A stretch of DNA of 64,000 nt from Betaproteobacteria bacterium (GTDB lineage Bacteria; Pseudomonadota; Gammaproteobacteria; Burkholderiales; SG8-39), in the NCBI GenBank assembly GCA_016234705.1, contig JACRAS010000230.1:1-64000 (forward strand), given 5' to 3'. How positions within the stretch are numbered: position 1 is the first letter of the stretch; each line of letters begins with the position of its first letter. The translations under genes were made by a program, and so were the position numbers. The notes below the pieces were generated by a model, which ran no database searches, was not told the DNA's origin, and was given only the letters and a program-made list of their open reading frames with translations. This document shows, one piece after another, positions 8,170-16,190 of this stretch.

Positions 8170-8724
8170 ATGGGGCAACGCGTCTGTTACTTTCTTGCCG
8201 CAGGCTTGCTGGCGATTTTGCCGCGGCTGGCGCACACTCTGGAGGGCGACGATCTGCTCTCGCGCTATCGCCTCGCCTCCGGGGACGTCATTTCCATTTA
8301 TGTCCTCGGCGAGGACGACCTCAAACGCGAGAAGGTGCGGCTCACCGATGCCGGCACGATTCAATATGCCGTGCTCGGCGAAATCCGGGTCAAGGGGCTG
8401 ACCGCGGGAGAGTTGGAGCAAAAGATCACCTCCGGACTCCTCAAGGCGGAGTATCTGAAGAACCCCAAGGTCACCGTGAGCGTAGACGAATACCGCCCGT
8501 TCTTCATCAACGGCGAAGTGTACAAACCCGGAGGTTATCCCTATGTCCCGGGGCTCACCGTGCTCAAGGCGGTATCGCTGGCGGGCGGGTTCAAGGATCG
8601 CGCTTCCAAGAGAAACATGTTCGTGGTGCGCGACGGCACCGCGAACGAGGCGCGCAAAAAAGTGGAACTGGACAGCGCTATCTACCCAGGGGATATCCTG
8701 ACCATCGAAGAGAGCTTCTTCTAG
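8170..8724 (+). CDS. Polysaccharide export protein, Wza/EpsE-like
   Basis: A 184-residue secreted protein: signal sequence, Poly_export domain (LASGDVISIYVLGEDDL), then an SLBB-type domain (FFINGEVYKPGGYPYVPGLT). These form the periplasmic rings of the outer-membrane polysaccharide export channel. It is much shorter than E. coli Wza (about 380 residues) and shows no lipobox cysteine at the cleavage site, as is common for EpsE-type proteins. ATG 8170 fits the signal peptide; ATG 8137 is an upstream alternative. The stop is one base from the autokinase start. Confidence 0.9.
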   Translation: MGQRVCYFLAAGLLAILPRLAHTLEGDDLLSRYRLASGDVISIYVLGEDDLKREKVRLTDAGTIQYAVLGEIRVKGLTAGELEQKITSGLLKAEYLKNPKVTVSVDEYRPFFINGEVYKPGGYPYVPGLTVLKAVSLAGGFKDRASKRNMFVVRDGTANEARKKVELDSAIYPGDILTIEESFF

Positions 8725-8725
8725 C

Positions 8726-10978
8726 GTGGCCAACATGCAGATCGAACAGCTTCCGCTCGAGGATTCCGCCGCCGATGTGCGGCCGGAGGACGCGCTCTCC
8801 GCCCAACTGCGCTTCTGGCGCCGCAGCCTGGAGAAAAAGCGCTGGGCGATCGTGCTGCTCACTTTGCTGGTCGGCGCCGTCACCGCGCTGGTCGTCTATT
8901 CCATTACGCCCGTCTATCGTTCGACCGCCACGCTTTACATCGAGCCGGCGAAATCGAAAGTCGTCTCGATCGAGGAAGTGTACGGCGGCGTTAGCGGCAA
9001 CCGCGAGCATATCCAGACACAGTTGGAAATCCTCAAGTCGCGCGAACTCGCCGAAAAACTCGTCAAGCGACTCAAGCTGACCACCGACCCAGCCATAGAC
9101 CCCAGGCAAAAGCCGCCCGCGCTGAATCTCCCGATACACTTACGCGACTGGATTCCGGCCGGCTGGCTGCCGGAGGAGCCGCCTCTGTCCGAAGAAGCCC
9201 TGACCGCTGCCGCGATCCGCTCGGTCCAGTCCGATCTCGACGTGCAACTGGTTCGCCTCAGCTTTTTGATCCGGGTGAGCTTCGAATCCAGCGACAAGGC
9301 CCTCGCGGCAAAAGTGGCCAACACCCTGGCCGAAGTCTATATCGAAAGCGACCTCGAGTCCCGGCTGCAGATGACGCAGAAAGCGGGTTCCTGGCTTACC
9401 GAACGGGTCAAGGGCCTGAGGGCAACGGTCGAGGCTTCCGAGCGCGCACTGCAGCAGTTCCGCGACAAGGAAAAAATTGTCGATTCAAAGGGTGTGGCGC
9501 TGGGCGCAAGCAGCCAGCTCACTACCCTGACCACCGCCATGGTCGCGGCGCATCAGAAGGTCGCCGAGTTGGAAAATGCCTATCGCCAGGTCCAGGCGGT
9601 GCTCAAAGGCGAATCGCGGGCGAAACTGGAGTCGATCCCGGCGGTGTTGCGCAGCCCCAGCGTGATACCGCTCAAGACGGCGGAAGCCGAAGCCGAGCGC
9701 AAGCTGGCCGAGCTCAACAACCGCTACGGCGCCAATCACCCGAAAATCATCGCCGCGGAGTCCGACGTGCGTCAGGCCCGCGAAAACACGCAGAAGGTGG
9801 TCGATTCGGTGGTGTCCAGCATCACGCGCGAGTATGAAGTCGCCAAGGCGACCGAGAAAACCATGCAATTGTCGCTGGACAAATCGAAAACCGAAATCCA
9901 GGACATGAGCCGCAAGGAATTCCAGTTGGCCTCGCTGGAGCGCGACGTGCAGACCAACCGCCAGCTCTACGACCTGTTCGTCAACCGGGCGAAGGAAACG
10001 GGCGTCACCGGCGACCTGCAGTCCACCATTGCGCGCGTGGTCGATCCTGCCATCGTTTCCGGGACTCCGGTCAAGCCGCGGAAGACCCTGATCATCTCGA
10101 TTTCTCTGGTGATCGGTCTGATGCTGGGCGTCGTGCTGGCGCTGCTGCTGGAGTATCTGGATAACACCGTGCGTTCGGGCGAAGACGTCGCGAACAAGCT
10201 CGAAGTCCCCCTGTTGGGGATCTTGCCCTGGGTTCCCGGCAAACACGCCAAGTTCGAGTTGCAGCGCGGATTCCTGAAGAACTTCAACCCGGCGTTCAGC
10301 GAGGCGGTGCGCACGCTGCGCACCGGGATACTGATGTCGGCGCTGGACAATCCGCACAAGGTGGTGCTGGTCACCTCGTCGGTGCCCGAGGAAGGCAAGA
10401 CCTCGGTGTCGATGAATCTCGCCTTCGCCTTGGCGCAGGTCAAGCGCACCTGCCTGATCGACGCGGACATGCGCCGGCCCTCCGTCTACAAGGTCATGGG
10501 AGGCGAGGTCAATATGCCGGGGCTGTCCAACCTGGTGGCGGGCACCGAGCCCGTGAACAAGTGCGTCTACGAGCATGAGTCGGGGCTGTTTTACATCCCC
10601 TCCGGGCCGGTGCCGCCCAACCCGTCGGAACTTCTGTCGTCGAAGCGATTCACCGAGGTTCTGGCGAAACTCGAGACGATGTTCGACGTCATCCTGATCG
10701 ATTCGCCGCCGGTGCAACTGGTGAGCGACGCCACTATTCTGGCCGGTGTCGCGAATGCGCTGGTGTTCGTGGTGCGCGCGGATTCCACGCCCTACCAGGT
10801 GTCCAGGGGCGCACTCGAGGTGCTGAAGAAAGGCAAGGCGCAGTTGCTGGGCGTGGTCCTGAACCGGCTGGATGTGGATAAGGCCGAGCGCTACTACGGT
10901 TATGGGCGCTATTTCAGCTACGGCGGCAAGTACAAGTATTACAAGCGTTACGGCTATTACGGCGCCACCAAGAAGTAA
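8726..10978 (+). CDS. Wzc-like polysaccharide tyrosine autokinase (Wzz-BY-kinase fusion)
   Basis: A 750-residue inner-membrane protein. The N-terminal Wzz part has a first membrane helix (about 40-62) and the VYRSTATLYIEP strand. A long coiled coil (about 230-430) and a second membrane helix (about 450-475) follow. The C-terminal BY-kinase has Walker A PEEGKTS (about 553-559), Walker A' LIDADMRRPSV (about 577) and Walker B VILIDSPPV (about 653). The tail is extremely Tyr-rich (about 722-747, ten or more Tyr), the autophosphorylation cluster. It sets chain length and drives export with the Wza-like protein. The start is GTG 8726; ATG 8735 is possible. Confidence 0.95.
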   Translation: MANMQIEQLPLEDSAADVRPEDALSAQLRFWRRSLEKKRWAIVLLTLLVGAVTALVVYSITPVYRSTATLYIEPAKSKVVSIEEVYGGVSGNREHIQTQLEILKSRELAEKLVKRLKLTTDPAIDPRQKPPALNLPIHLRDWIPAGWLPEEPPLSEEALTAAAIRSVQSDLDVQLVRLSFLIRVSFESSDKALAAKVANTLAEVYIESDLESRLQMTQKAGSWLTERVKGLRATVEASERALQQFRDKEKIVDSKGVALGASSQLTTLTTAMVAAHQKVAELENAYRQVQAVLKGESRAKLESIPAVLRSPSVIPLKTAEAEAERKLAELNNRYGANHPKIIAAESDVRQARENTQKVVDSVVSSITREYEVAKATEKTMQLSLDKSKTEIQDMSRKEFQLASLERDVQTNRQLYDLFVNRAKETGVTGDLQSTIARVVDPAIVSGTPVKPRKTLIISISLVIGLMLGVVLALLLEYLDNTVRSGEDVANKLEVPLLGILPWVPGKHAKFELQRGFLKNFNPAFSEAVRTLRTGILMSALDNPHKVVLVTSSVPEEGKTSVSMNLAFALAQVKRTCLIDADMRRPSVYKVMGGEVNMPGLSNLVAGTEPVNKCVYEHESGLFYIPSGPVPPNPSELLSSKRFTEVLAKLETMFDVILIDSPPVQLVSDATILAGVANALVFVVRADSTPYQVSRGALEVLKKGKAQLLGVVLNRLDVDKAERYYGYGRYFSYGGKYKYYKRYGYYGATKK

Positions 10979-10987
10979 AGCGCCGCC

Positions 10988-11728
10988 ATGGTCGATGTCC
11001 ACTGCCACCTGTTTCCGGGCATAGACGACGGGCCGCAGATGCTCGACGCCGCGATCGCGCTTGCCAGGCATGCCGTAGCCGGCGGAATCGGGACGTCGAT
11101 CGTAACGCCGCACATCGTTCCGCGCCGCTACGAAAACACGCTTTCCGGAATCCGCGAGGCGGCGGCGCGTTTCCGCGCGGAATTGGCCGCCCGCCAGATT
11201 CCGCTCGCCATCGGCTACGCCGCCGAGGTGCGCATAGGCCCGGAGGTCATGGCGCTCGCCGAGGAGGAAACGCTGCCGCTGCTGGGGTCCGCCGAAGGCT
11301 ACGGCATCGTCCTCCTGGAGTTTCCGGACAGCCACGTTCTCCCGGGCAGCGACAAGCTCGCCGCCTGGCTGCTCGGCCGCAACATCCGGCCGATGATCGC
11401 CCATCCCGAGCGCAACAAGGAAATCATGCGCGACGTCGATGCCATCGCACCCTTCGTGCAGATAGGGTGCTGGCTGCAGCTTACCGCGGGCTCGCTAACC
11501 GGCGTGTTCGGCCCGCGCTGCCGCGAGCGTTCGCGCCAGTTGCTCGAACGCGGCTGGGTGCACCTGCTCGCCTCCGACGCGCACGACACGCCGGCAAGAA
11601 TGCCGGAGCTGGAACCGGGGCGCGCCGCCGCCGCGGAGATCGTCGGCGAAGAGGAGTCCTGGCGCCTGGTGCGCGAGCGCCCCGCCGCGATCGCCGCGAC
11701 CAACCCTGGGTTTGCCGAAGCCGCTTAA
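10988..11728 (+). CDS. PHP-type protein-tyrosine phosphatase, CpsB/YwqE family
   Basis: A 246-residue phosphatase of the polymerase/histidinol-phosphatase fold. Metal-binding motifs are visible: VDVHCHLFPGIDDGP at the start, VTPHIVPRRYE, PMIAHPERN and LLASDAHDT. These enzymes remove phosphate from the Tyr cluster of the cognate autokinase and so reset the export cycle. It lies 9 bases downstream of the kinase, and its TAA shares a base with the next ATG (TAATG), so the genes form a tight operon. Confidence 0.93.
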   Translation: MVDVHCHLFPGIDDGPQMLDAAIALARHAVAGGIGTSIVTPHIVPRRYENTLSGIREAAARFRAELAARQIPLAIGYAAEVRIGPEVMALAEEETLPLLGSAEGYGIVLLEFPDSHVLPGSDKLAAWLLGRNIRPMIAHPERNKEIMRDVDAIAPFVQIGCWLQLTAGSLTGVFGPRCRERSRQLLERGWVHLLASDAHDTPARMPELEPGRAAAAEIVGEEESWRLVRERPAAIAATNPGFAEAA

Positions 11729-12471
11729 TGGCGCCTGTGCTCGCAATGACACGATCGATCGGCAGATTGTTCGGGCGAGGCGTGTGCGCGGGCACGCTTA
11801 TCCTGATTCTCGGATTCCTGGCCTTCAAGGCGGGAAAGGAAGGGCTGTCGAATTTCTTCGTGCAGTCGGCGCATATGGAAATCGAACGGTGGTCGAAGCC
11901 CGGGCAAAGTTTCCGCGGGGACGAGGGGACGCGCGTGATGCAATACCTCGGCAGCAGCCTGTACCACTCGCCGAACAACCCCTGGCCTCTGGAAGTCATG
12001 GGAACGCTGCAATTGCGCAGCATGAGTGCCACCAAGGATCCGCAGCTTGCCGTGGCCGCCGCGCGCAGCGCCAACGTGAACTTCCGCATGGCGCTGGCGC
12101 AGAGGCCGACTTCGCCTTTTGCCTGGGCAAACGTCGCGCTGACCAAGCTTTATCTGGGCGAGCAGGACGAGGCGCTGTTCCGGGCGCTCGAGCGCGCGGA
12201 GGAACTGGGCCCGTGGGAGCCCGAGGTTCAGCAAACGGTGATTTTCGTCGGCCTTACGCTGTGGAATCGGCTGAACCCGGCCCAACAGGCCACGGTGGTC
12301 CGGGCGATGGACCGAGGCGCGCGACGCAATCCCGGTAAAATTGCCGAAATTGCCAAAACTTTCGATCGCATTGACCTGTTTTGTGCGTTAAGCTACAGTA
12401 CATCTCAAGGTAGGGAAGTTTGTAATCCGGTCGGCAAATCGGGCTCCGGAAAGAAGCCCAATCGACAATAA
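11728..12471 (+). CDS. Membrane-anchored helical-repeat protein, triad copy A
   Basis: A 247-residue protein with one N-terminal membrane helix (about 19-36, GTLILILGFLAFKAG) and then a helical region that looks like degenerate TPR. Key stretches are QRPTSPFAWANVALTKLYL and LGPWEPEVQQTVIFVGL. Nearly the same motifs recur in the gene at 53083, the first member of a second triad. I do not recognise a named family. Its constant place ahead of the FecR-domain and ligase-like genes suggests an inner-membrane scaffold for polymer assembly. Confidence 0.8.
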   Translation: MAPVLAMTRSIGRLFGRGVCAGTLILILGFLAFKAGKEGLSNFFVQSAHMEIERWSKPGQSFRGDEGTRVMQYLGSSLYHSPNNPWPLEVMGTLQLRSMSATKDPQLAVAAARSANVNFRMALAQRPTSPFAWANVALTKLYLGEQDEALFRALERAEELGPWEPEVQQTVIFVGLTLWNRLNPAQQATVVRAMDRGARRNPGKIAEIAKTFDRIDLFCALSYSTSQGREVCNPVGKSGSGKKPNRQ

Positions 12472-12487
12472 CGCGGGGGTACGTGCC

Positions 12488-14638
12488 ATGACATTCTTCA
12501 AATCGAGCCGTTCGGCGCAGCAATTAACTGTCTGGTGCCTGTTCACGATGCTTGCGGTCATGTCGAACCTTGCATGGGCCGCGGTCGGTTACGTGCATGA
12601 GGCCTCGGGCGAGGTGCGCGTGCAAAACGGCAGCGCCGCCGCAAGGACCGTCAAGCCCGGCGATACGTTCGATCCCGGGGTAACGTTTCAAACCTCCGGA
12701 AACGGCAACGCCGTGATCAAGTTCGAGGACGGCCAGCTCGCGAAGCTGCAGCCCAACACCCTTTTCAAAGTCGATCAATACAGCTTCAATGCGAACAATC
12801 CCAAGGCGGGAAGTTCGGCATTGAATCTGCTTCGAGGCGCGATGCGCTTCGTGACGGGCGTCATCGGTTCGACCAACCGCAGTAATGTGCGCTTGGCCGC
12901 GGGCACTGCGACCATCGGCATACGCGGGTCCGACATGACGCTGGTCGTCAGTGCGGCGGGCGCAGTCGAGGCGGCGACGGTTGTTCACGGCGCGATTGCC
13001 TTGCAAACGCCGGCGGGCGCAACCAACGTGAACGCCGGACAGTTTTCCGCAGCGCCTGTCGGACAGGCTCCGACACCGGTGGCACCCATTGCAGCCGCGC
13101 CGGCAGCGGTCCAGGCCGTGGTGAATACGACGGCCGCGGCGGTGCTTCCGGTGAATACGCCGGTCGCGGTCCAGGCGGCGGCGAATGCGGCGACGGCCGT
13201 CGCCGCAGCCCAGTCGGCGATTGCCGCTTCAGCTACCGCAACGGCGGCGGCGGCAGCGGCCAGGAATGCTCCGCCGGCGGTCGCAGCGGCGGCAGCGGCC
13301 CAGGCGGCCCAGGCATCAGCCGTAGCGGCCGCGGCGCAGGCCACGGCGGCCACGGCGCAAGTGCAGGCGAATACCCAAGCCCAGGCTGTCGTGGCTACCG
13401 CCTTCCAGGCAGGTGCGGCCCCGGCCGCTCCGCCTGCGCCGCCGGCAGCTTCGGCTGCGGCGCAGGTGGTCGCGGCAGCAGCGGCCCCGGTGGCGACGGT
13501 CGCCACGGTGCAGGCCGCGGCAGCCGCGGCGACGCAGGTAGCGGCGACGGCTGCGACAGTGGCGCAGACAGCGGCGACCCAGGCGACCAGCGCGGCGACA
13601 GCGGCGGCGACGGCGGCGACGCAGGCCTCGACCGCGGCGACGCCCGCGGCGGCGCAGGCGGCAGCGGCAGCGGCGCAGACGGCGGCCAGTGCCGCCGGCG
13701 CGCAGGCGACAGAGGCAACGGCGCAGGTTACGGTGGCCGCGGCGGCGACATCGACGACGCAAGCGTCAGTGCAGGCGACGGCGCAGGCGGCGGCGACTCA
13801 GGCCACCAGCCAAGCGCAAGCAGCGACGGCGCAGGTGCAGGTGGCGGCTACCGCGGCAACGCAAGCGGCAACGGCGACGACGCCAGCGGCGGCGCAGGCG
13901 GCGGCCAGTGCGGCCAATGCGGCGGCCAGTGCGGCCAGCGCGCAAGCGGCGGCGACGACGGCGCAGGCGGCGGTAGCGTCGGTAGCGACGACACAGGTGA
14001 CGCAGCAGACCGGGGCGGTGATTCAGGCGGCGCAGGCGGCGGCGACCCAGGCGAGCACGCAGGCGCAAGCGGCGACGGTGCAGTCGCAAGCGGCGACGAC
14101 CGCGGCAACGCAGGCAGCAACGGCGACAACGGCGGCGGGGGCGCAGGCGGCGGCCAGTGCGGCGCAGGCGGCGGCCAGTGCGGCCGGCGCGCAAGCGTCG
14201 GCGGCCACGGCGCAGGCGACGGTGGTGGTGGCGCAGGTGACAGGACAGACGGCCCAGGCGGTGGTGGCGCAGGCGGCGGCGGCGCAGGCGACGACCGCCG
14301 CGGCGACGGCAACCCAGTCAGCAACGCAGGCGACTACGGCCGCCACCCAGGCGGTGACGGCGCCGAATGCGACAGCGGCAGCAGCAGCAGCGGCGACTGC
14401 GGGGCAAGCGGCGGTGGGTGCCGCGGCATCAGCAGCACAGGCGGCGGCAGCGGCGCCTACGGCGGCGCCTACGGTGCCTCTGCCATTCGTCGCACCAGCC
14501 CCGGCTCCGGCTCCAGCGCCAGCTCCGGCGCCGGTTGTGGCACCGCCAGTCGTTGCACCGCCGGTTGTGGCGCCACCGGTGGTCATCCCGCCGACGGTCA
14601 CGCCTCCGCCGATTCTGTGCGGCGGTAGTCCCTGCTGA
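12488..14638 (+). CDS. FecR-domain secreted protein with giant Ala/Thr/Gln-rich tail, triad copy A
   Basis: A 716-residue exported protein. A signal peptide (cleavage after NLAWA) is followed by a FecR-type beta domain (about 33-170: SGEVRVQNG, IKFEDGQLAKLQPNT, GTATIGIRGSDMTLVV). From about residue 190 to 660 the chain is almost only Ala, Thr, Gln, Val and Ser with practically no charged or aromatic residues, including three imperfect repeats of about 80 residues. A Pro-Ala stalk and a VVAPP repeat lead to the final CGGSPC. The tail should form long amphipathic helices, perhaps a rod through or along the cell surface. GGGGGT lies upstream of the ATG. The paralogue at 53871 lacks most of the tail but ends in CTGSKC. 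Confidence 0.85.
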   Translation: MTFFKSSRSAQQLTVWCLFTMLAVMSNLAWAAVGYVHEASGEVRVQNGSAAARTVKPGDTFDPGVTFQTSGNGNAVIKFEDGQLAKLQPNTLFKVDQYSFNANNPKAGSSALNLLRGAMRFVTGVIGSTNRSNVRLAAGTATIGIRGSDMTLVVSAAGAVEAATVVHGAIALQTPAGATNVNAGQFSAAPVGQAPTPVAPIAAAPAAVQAVVNTTAAAVLPVNTPVAVQAAANAATAVAAAQSAIAASATATAAAAAARNAPPAVAAAAAAQAAQASAVAAAAQATAATAQVQANTQAQAVVATAFQAGAAPAAPPAPPAASAAAQVVAAAAAPVATVATVQAAAAAATQVAATAATVAQTAATQATSAATAAATAATQASTAATPAAAQAAAAAAQTAASAAGAQATEATAQVTVAAAATSTTQASVQATAQAAATQATSQAQAATAQVQVAATAATQAATATTPAAAQAAASAANAAASAASAQAAATTAQAAVASVATTQVTQQTGAVIQAAQAAATQASTQAQAATVQSQAATTAATQAATATTAAGAQAAASAAQAAASAAGAQASAATAQATVVVAQVTGQTAQAVVAQAAAAQATTAAATATQSATQATTAATQAVTAPNATAAAAAAATAGQAAVGAAASAAQAAAAAPTAAPTVPLPFVAPAPAPAPAPAPAPVVAPPVVAPPVVAPPVVIPPTVTPPPILCGGSPC
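13616..14350 (+). repeat. Three imperfect tandem repeats (about 240-249 bp) in the FecR-domain gene
   Basis: Repeat starts at 13616, 13856 and 14105 all encode ATQAxTA(T/A)T followed by an AAAQAAA-type block and A(Q/N)(T/A)AASAA(G/S)AQA, giving periods of 80 and 83 residues. The last copy decays near 14350. High GC and low complexity make the region prone to length change by slippage. The two opposite-strand frames that stay open here are a by-product of this composition. Confidence 0.75.
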
Positions 14639-14657
14639 TCCGGCAGAGCGCAATCCA

Positions 14658-14695
14658 CAGGCCAGGTAGCGAAAGCTACCCGGCCTGTTTCTTTT
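14658..14695 (+). terminator. Intrinsic terminator or attenuator between FecR-domain and ligase genes
   Basis: Stem CAGGCC-A-GGTAGC (14658-14670) pairs with GCTACC-C-GGCCTG (14675-14687) around a GAAA tetraloop, giving 12 pairs with one A-C mismatch. It is followed directly by TTTCTTTT. The ligase ATG is at 14697, so the hairpin would either end the FecR message or tune ligase expression by partial read-through. A hairpin stands at the matching place in the second triad. Confidence 0.75.
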
Positions 14696-14696
14696 C

Positions 14697-16190
14697 ATGA
14701 GCACCGATTACGAGCGGCCTTGGGCAAATCGGTGGCTGTTCGTCTTCTATCTGGCGCTGCTCGTGTGGGCCCCGATTCCGCTGGGGAGCAACCGGCCCTG
14801 GGCCTGGGCGATTCTCGAACTCTGGGTGTTCGCGCTCGCCATCTGGTGGCTGCTCGATTTCGCGCGAGGCAAGATCCAGCTTAGTCAGGCCCTCAAAGGC
14901 GCCTGGCCGGCGTTGCTGTGCGCGGCGCTGTGGTCAGTCTACGTGTGGCTGCAACTCGTGCCGCTGCCGCTCGAACTGCTGCAGGCGCTTTCGCCTGAGG
15001 CCGCGCGCGCGCACGCCGCCGCGGCGTGGCCGGCGGCCGCAAGCGCCGCGCCGCTGACGCTGGATCAATATGGAACCCTCGACGGCGCGTTAAAAAGCGC
15101 CGCGTACGTCGCGTTTTTCGCCTTGAGCCTCGCCCTGCTCGACCGGCCCGGACGCATCGCCATCGCCGCCTACATCCTGGTCATTTCAGGTTTTGCGCAG
15201 GCGATGTATGGCGGACTGACGTCCCTTTCGGAAACCGGCGCGGATGCGCATGGTTCATTTGCGAACCGCGATCACTTCGCCGCCTACCTGGTGATGTGCC
15301 TGTCGGTGGGGCTGGGCTTGCTGATTTCCGAATTGACGGGAGAAGTCTCGCGCAGTTGGAAGCAATTTTTCAGAAATGTCGTCGCCTGGATCCTGAGCCC
15401 CAAGATGCGGCTGCGCCTGGCGCTGGTGGTGATGGTGATCGCGCTGGTGCTGACGCGCTCGCGCATGGGCAACACTTCGTTTTTTCTGAGCCTGTTGATT
15501 ACCGGCGGCATCGGCCTCGTCCTGGCAAAACGCGCGAGCAGATCGATGGTCGTTCTGATTGCGAGCCTGATCGTGATCGATATTTTCATCGTCGGCGCCT
15601 ATTTCGGGGTGCAGCGCGTGCTGGACCGGATCGAGCAGACGACGATGCAAGCCGAGGATCGCGACGAGGTAGCGAGCGATGCGATCGGAATGTGGAAGGA
15701 CTATCCGGTATTCGGCTCGGGACTGGGTTCGTTCCAGGTGGTATTTCCGCGCTATTCTCAACAAGACCTCGGCGCGCTCTTCACCCACGCGCACAACGAT
15801 TACCTGCAGTTCGCCTCTGAAACGGGCGTCGTCGGCATAGCGCTGCTCGGCCTGCTGGTGTTCACGTCGTTTCTGGCGGCGTTGCGCGCGCAGATCATCC
15901 GGCACGATCCGCTCATGCGCGCGATTTCCTTCGGCGCGATGATGGCCATCATCGCGTTGGGAATGCACAGCGCGGTGGATTTCAATCTCCAGATCCCCGC
16001 AAATGCATTGACCTTCATGCTGCTGCTCGCGTTCGCCTGGATCTCCCTGTATCACGGGTATGACGGCGAATCGCAAGCGGAGCCCGGTTCCCAGGGGGCC
16101 GGCGTGCCCGGCCGAGGCATCGGTTCGAGACCTAATCTGTCCTCGCGACGCGGAAGCCGATATAGAAGTCGCGGTCGTCCGAGCCGATAA
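14697..16190 (+). CDS. O-antigen ligase/polymerase-like membrane protein, triad copy A
   Basis: A 497-residue protein with about 11-12 membrane helices. The characteristic large periplasmic loop carries LGSGLGSFQVVFPRYS and THAHNDYLQFASETGVVG, the Wzy_C/O-antigen-ligase signature (H-x-H-N-x-x-L/Y). It would polymerise repeat units or transfer a glycan to an acceptor. The last 59 bases overlap the end of the converging gene at 16132. The extra tail after ISLYHGYDG is low complexity and not present in the paralogue at 55043. Confidence 0.9.
   Translation: MSTDYERPWANRWLFVFYLALLVWAPIPLGSNRPWAWAILELWVFALAIWWLLDFARGKIQLSQALKGAWPALLCAALWSVYVWLQLVPLPLELLQALSPEAARAHAAAAWPAAASAAPLTLDQYGTLDGALKSAAYVAFFALSLALLDRPGRIAIAAYILVISGFAQAMYGGLTSLSETGADAHGSFANRDHFAAYLVMCLSVGLGLLISELTGEVSRSWKQFFRNVVAWILSPKMRLRLALVVMVIALVLTRSRMGNTSFFLSLLITGGIGLVLAKRASRSMVVLIASLIVIDIFIVGAYFGVQRVLDRIEQTTMQAEDRDEVASDAIGMWKDYPVFGSGLGSFQVVFPRYSQQDLGALFTHAHNDYLQFASETGVVGIALLGLLVFTSFLAALRAQIIRHDPLMRAISFGAMMAIIALGMHSAVDFNLQIPANALTFMLLLAFAWISLYHGYDGESQAEPGSQGAGVPGRGIGSRPNLSSRRGSRYRSRGRPSR

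Noticed and set aside
9485-11404. A 639-codon open frame on the minus strand opposite the autokinase and phosphatase genes
   Set aside because: It runs antisense over two well-supported genes and reads as His/Gln/Arg-rich noise.
13316-14658. Long Arg-, Pro- or Ala-rich frames on both strands over the Ala-rich tail
   Set aside because: All frames stay open in this repetitive GCN-rich sequence. Only the frame continuing from the FecR domain has a signal peptide and a domain.
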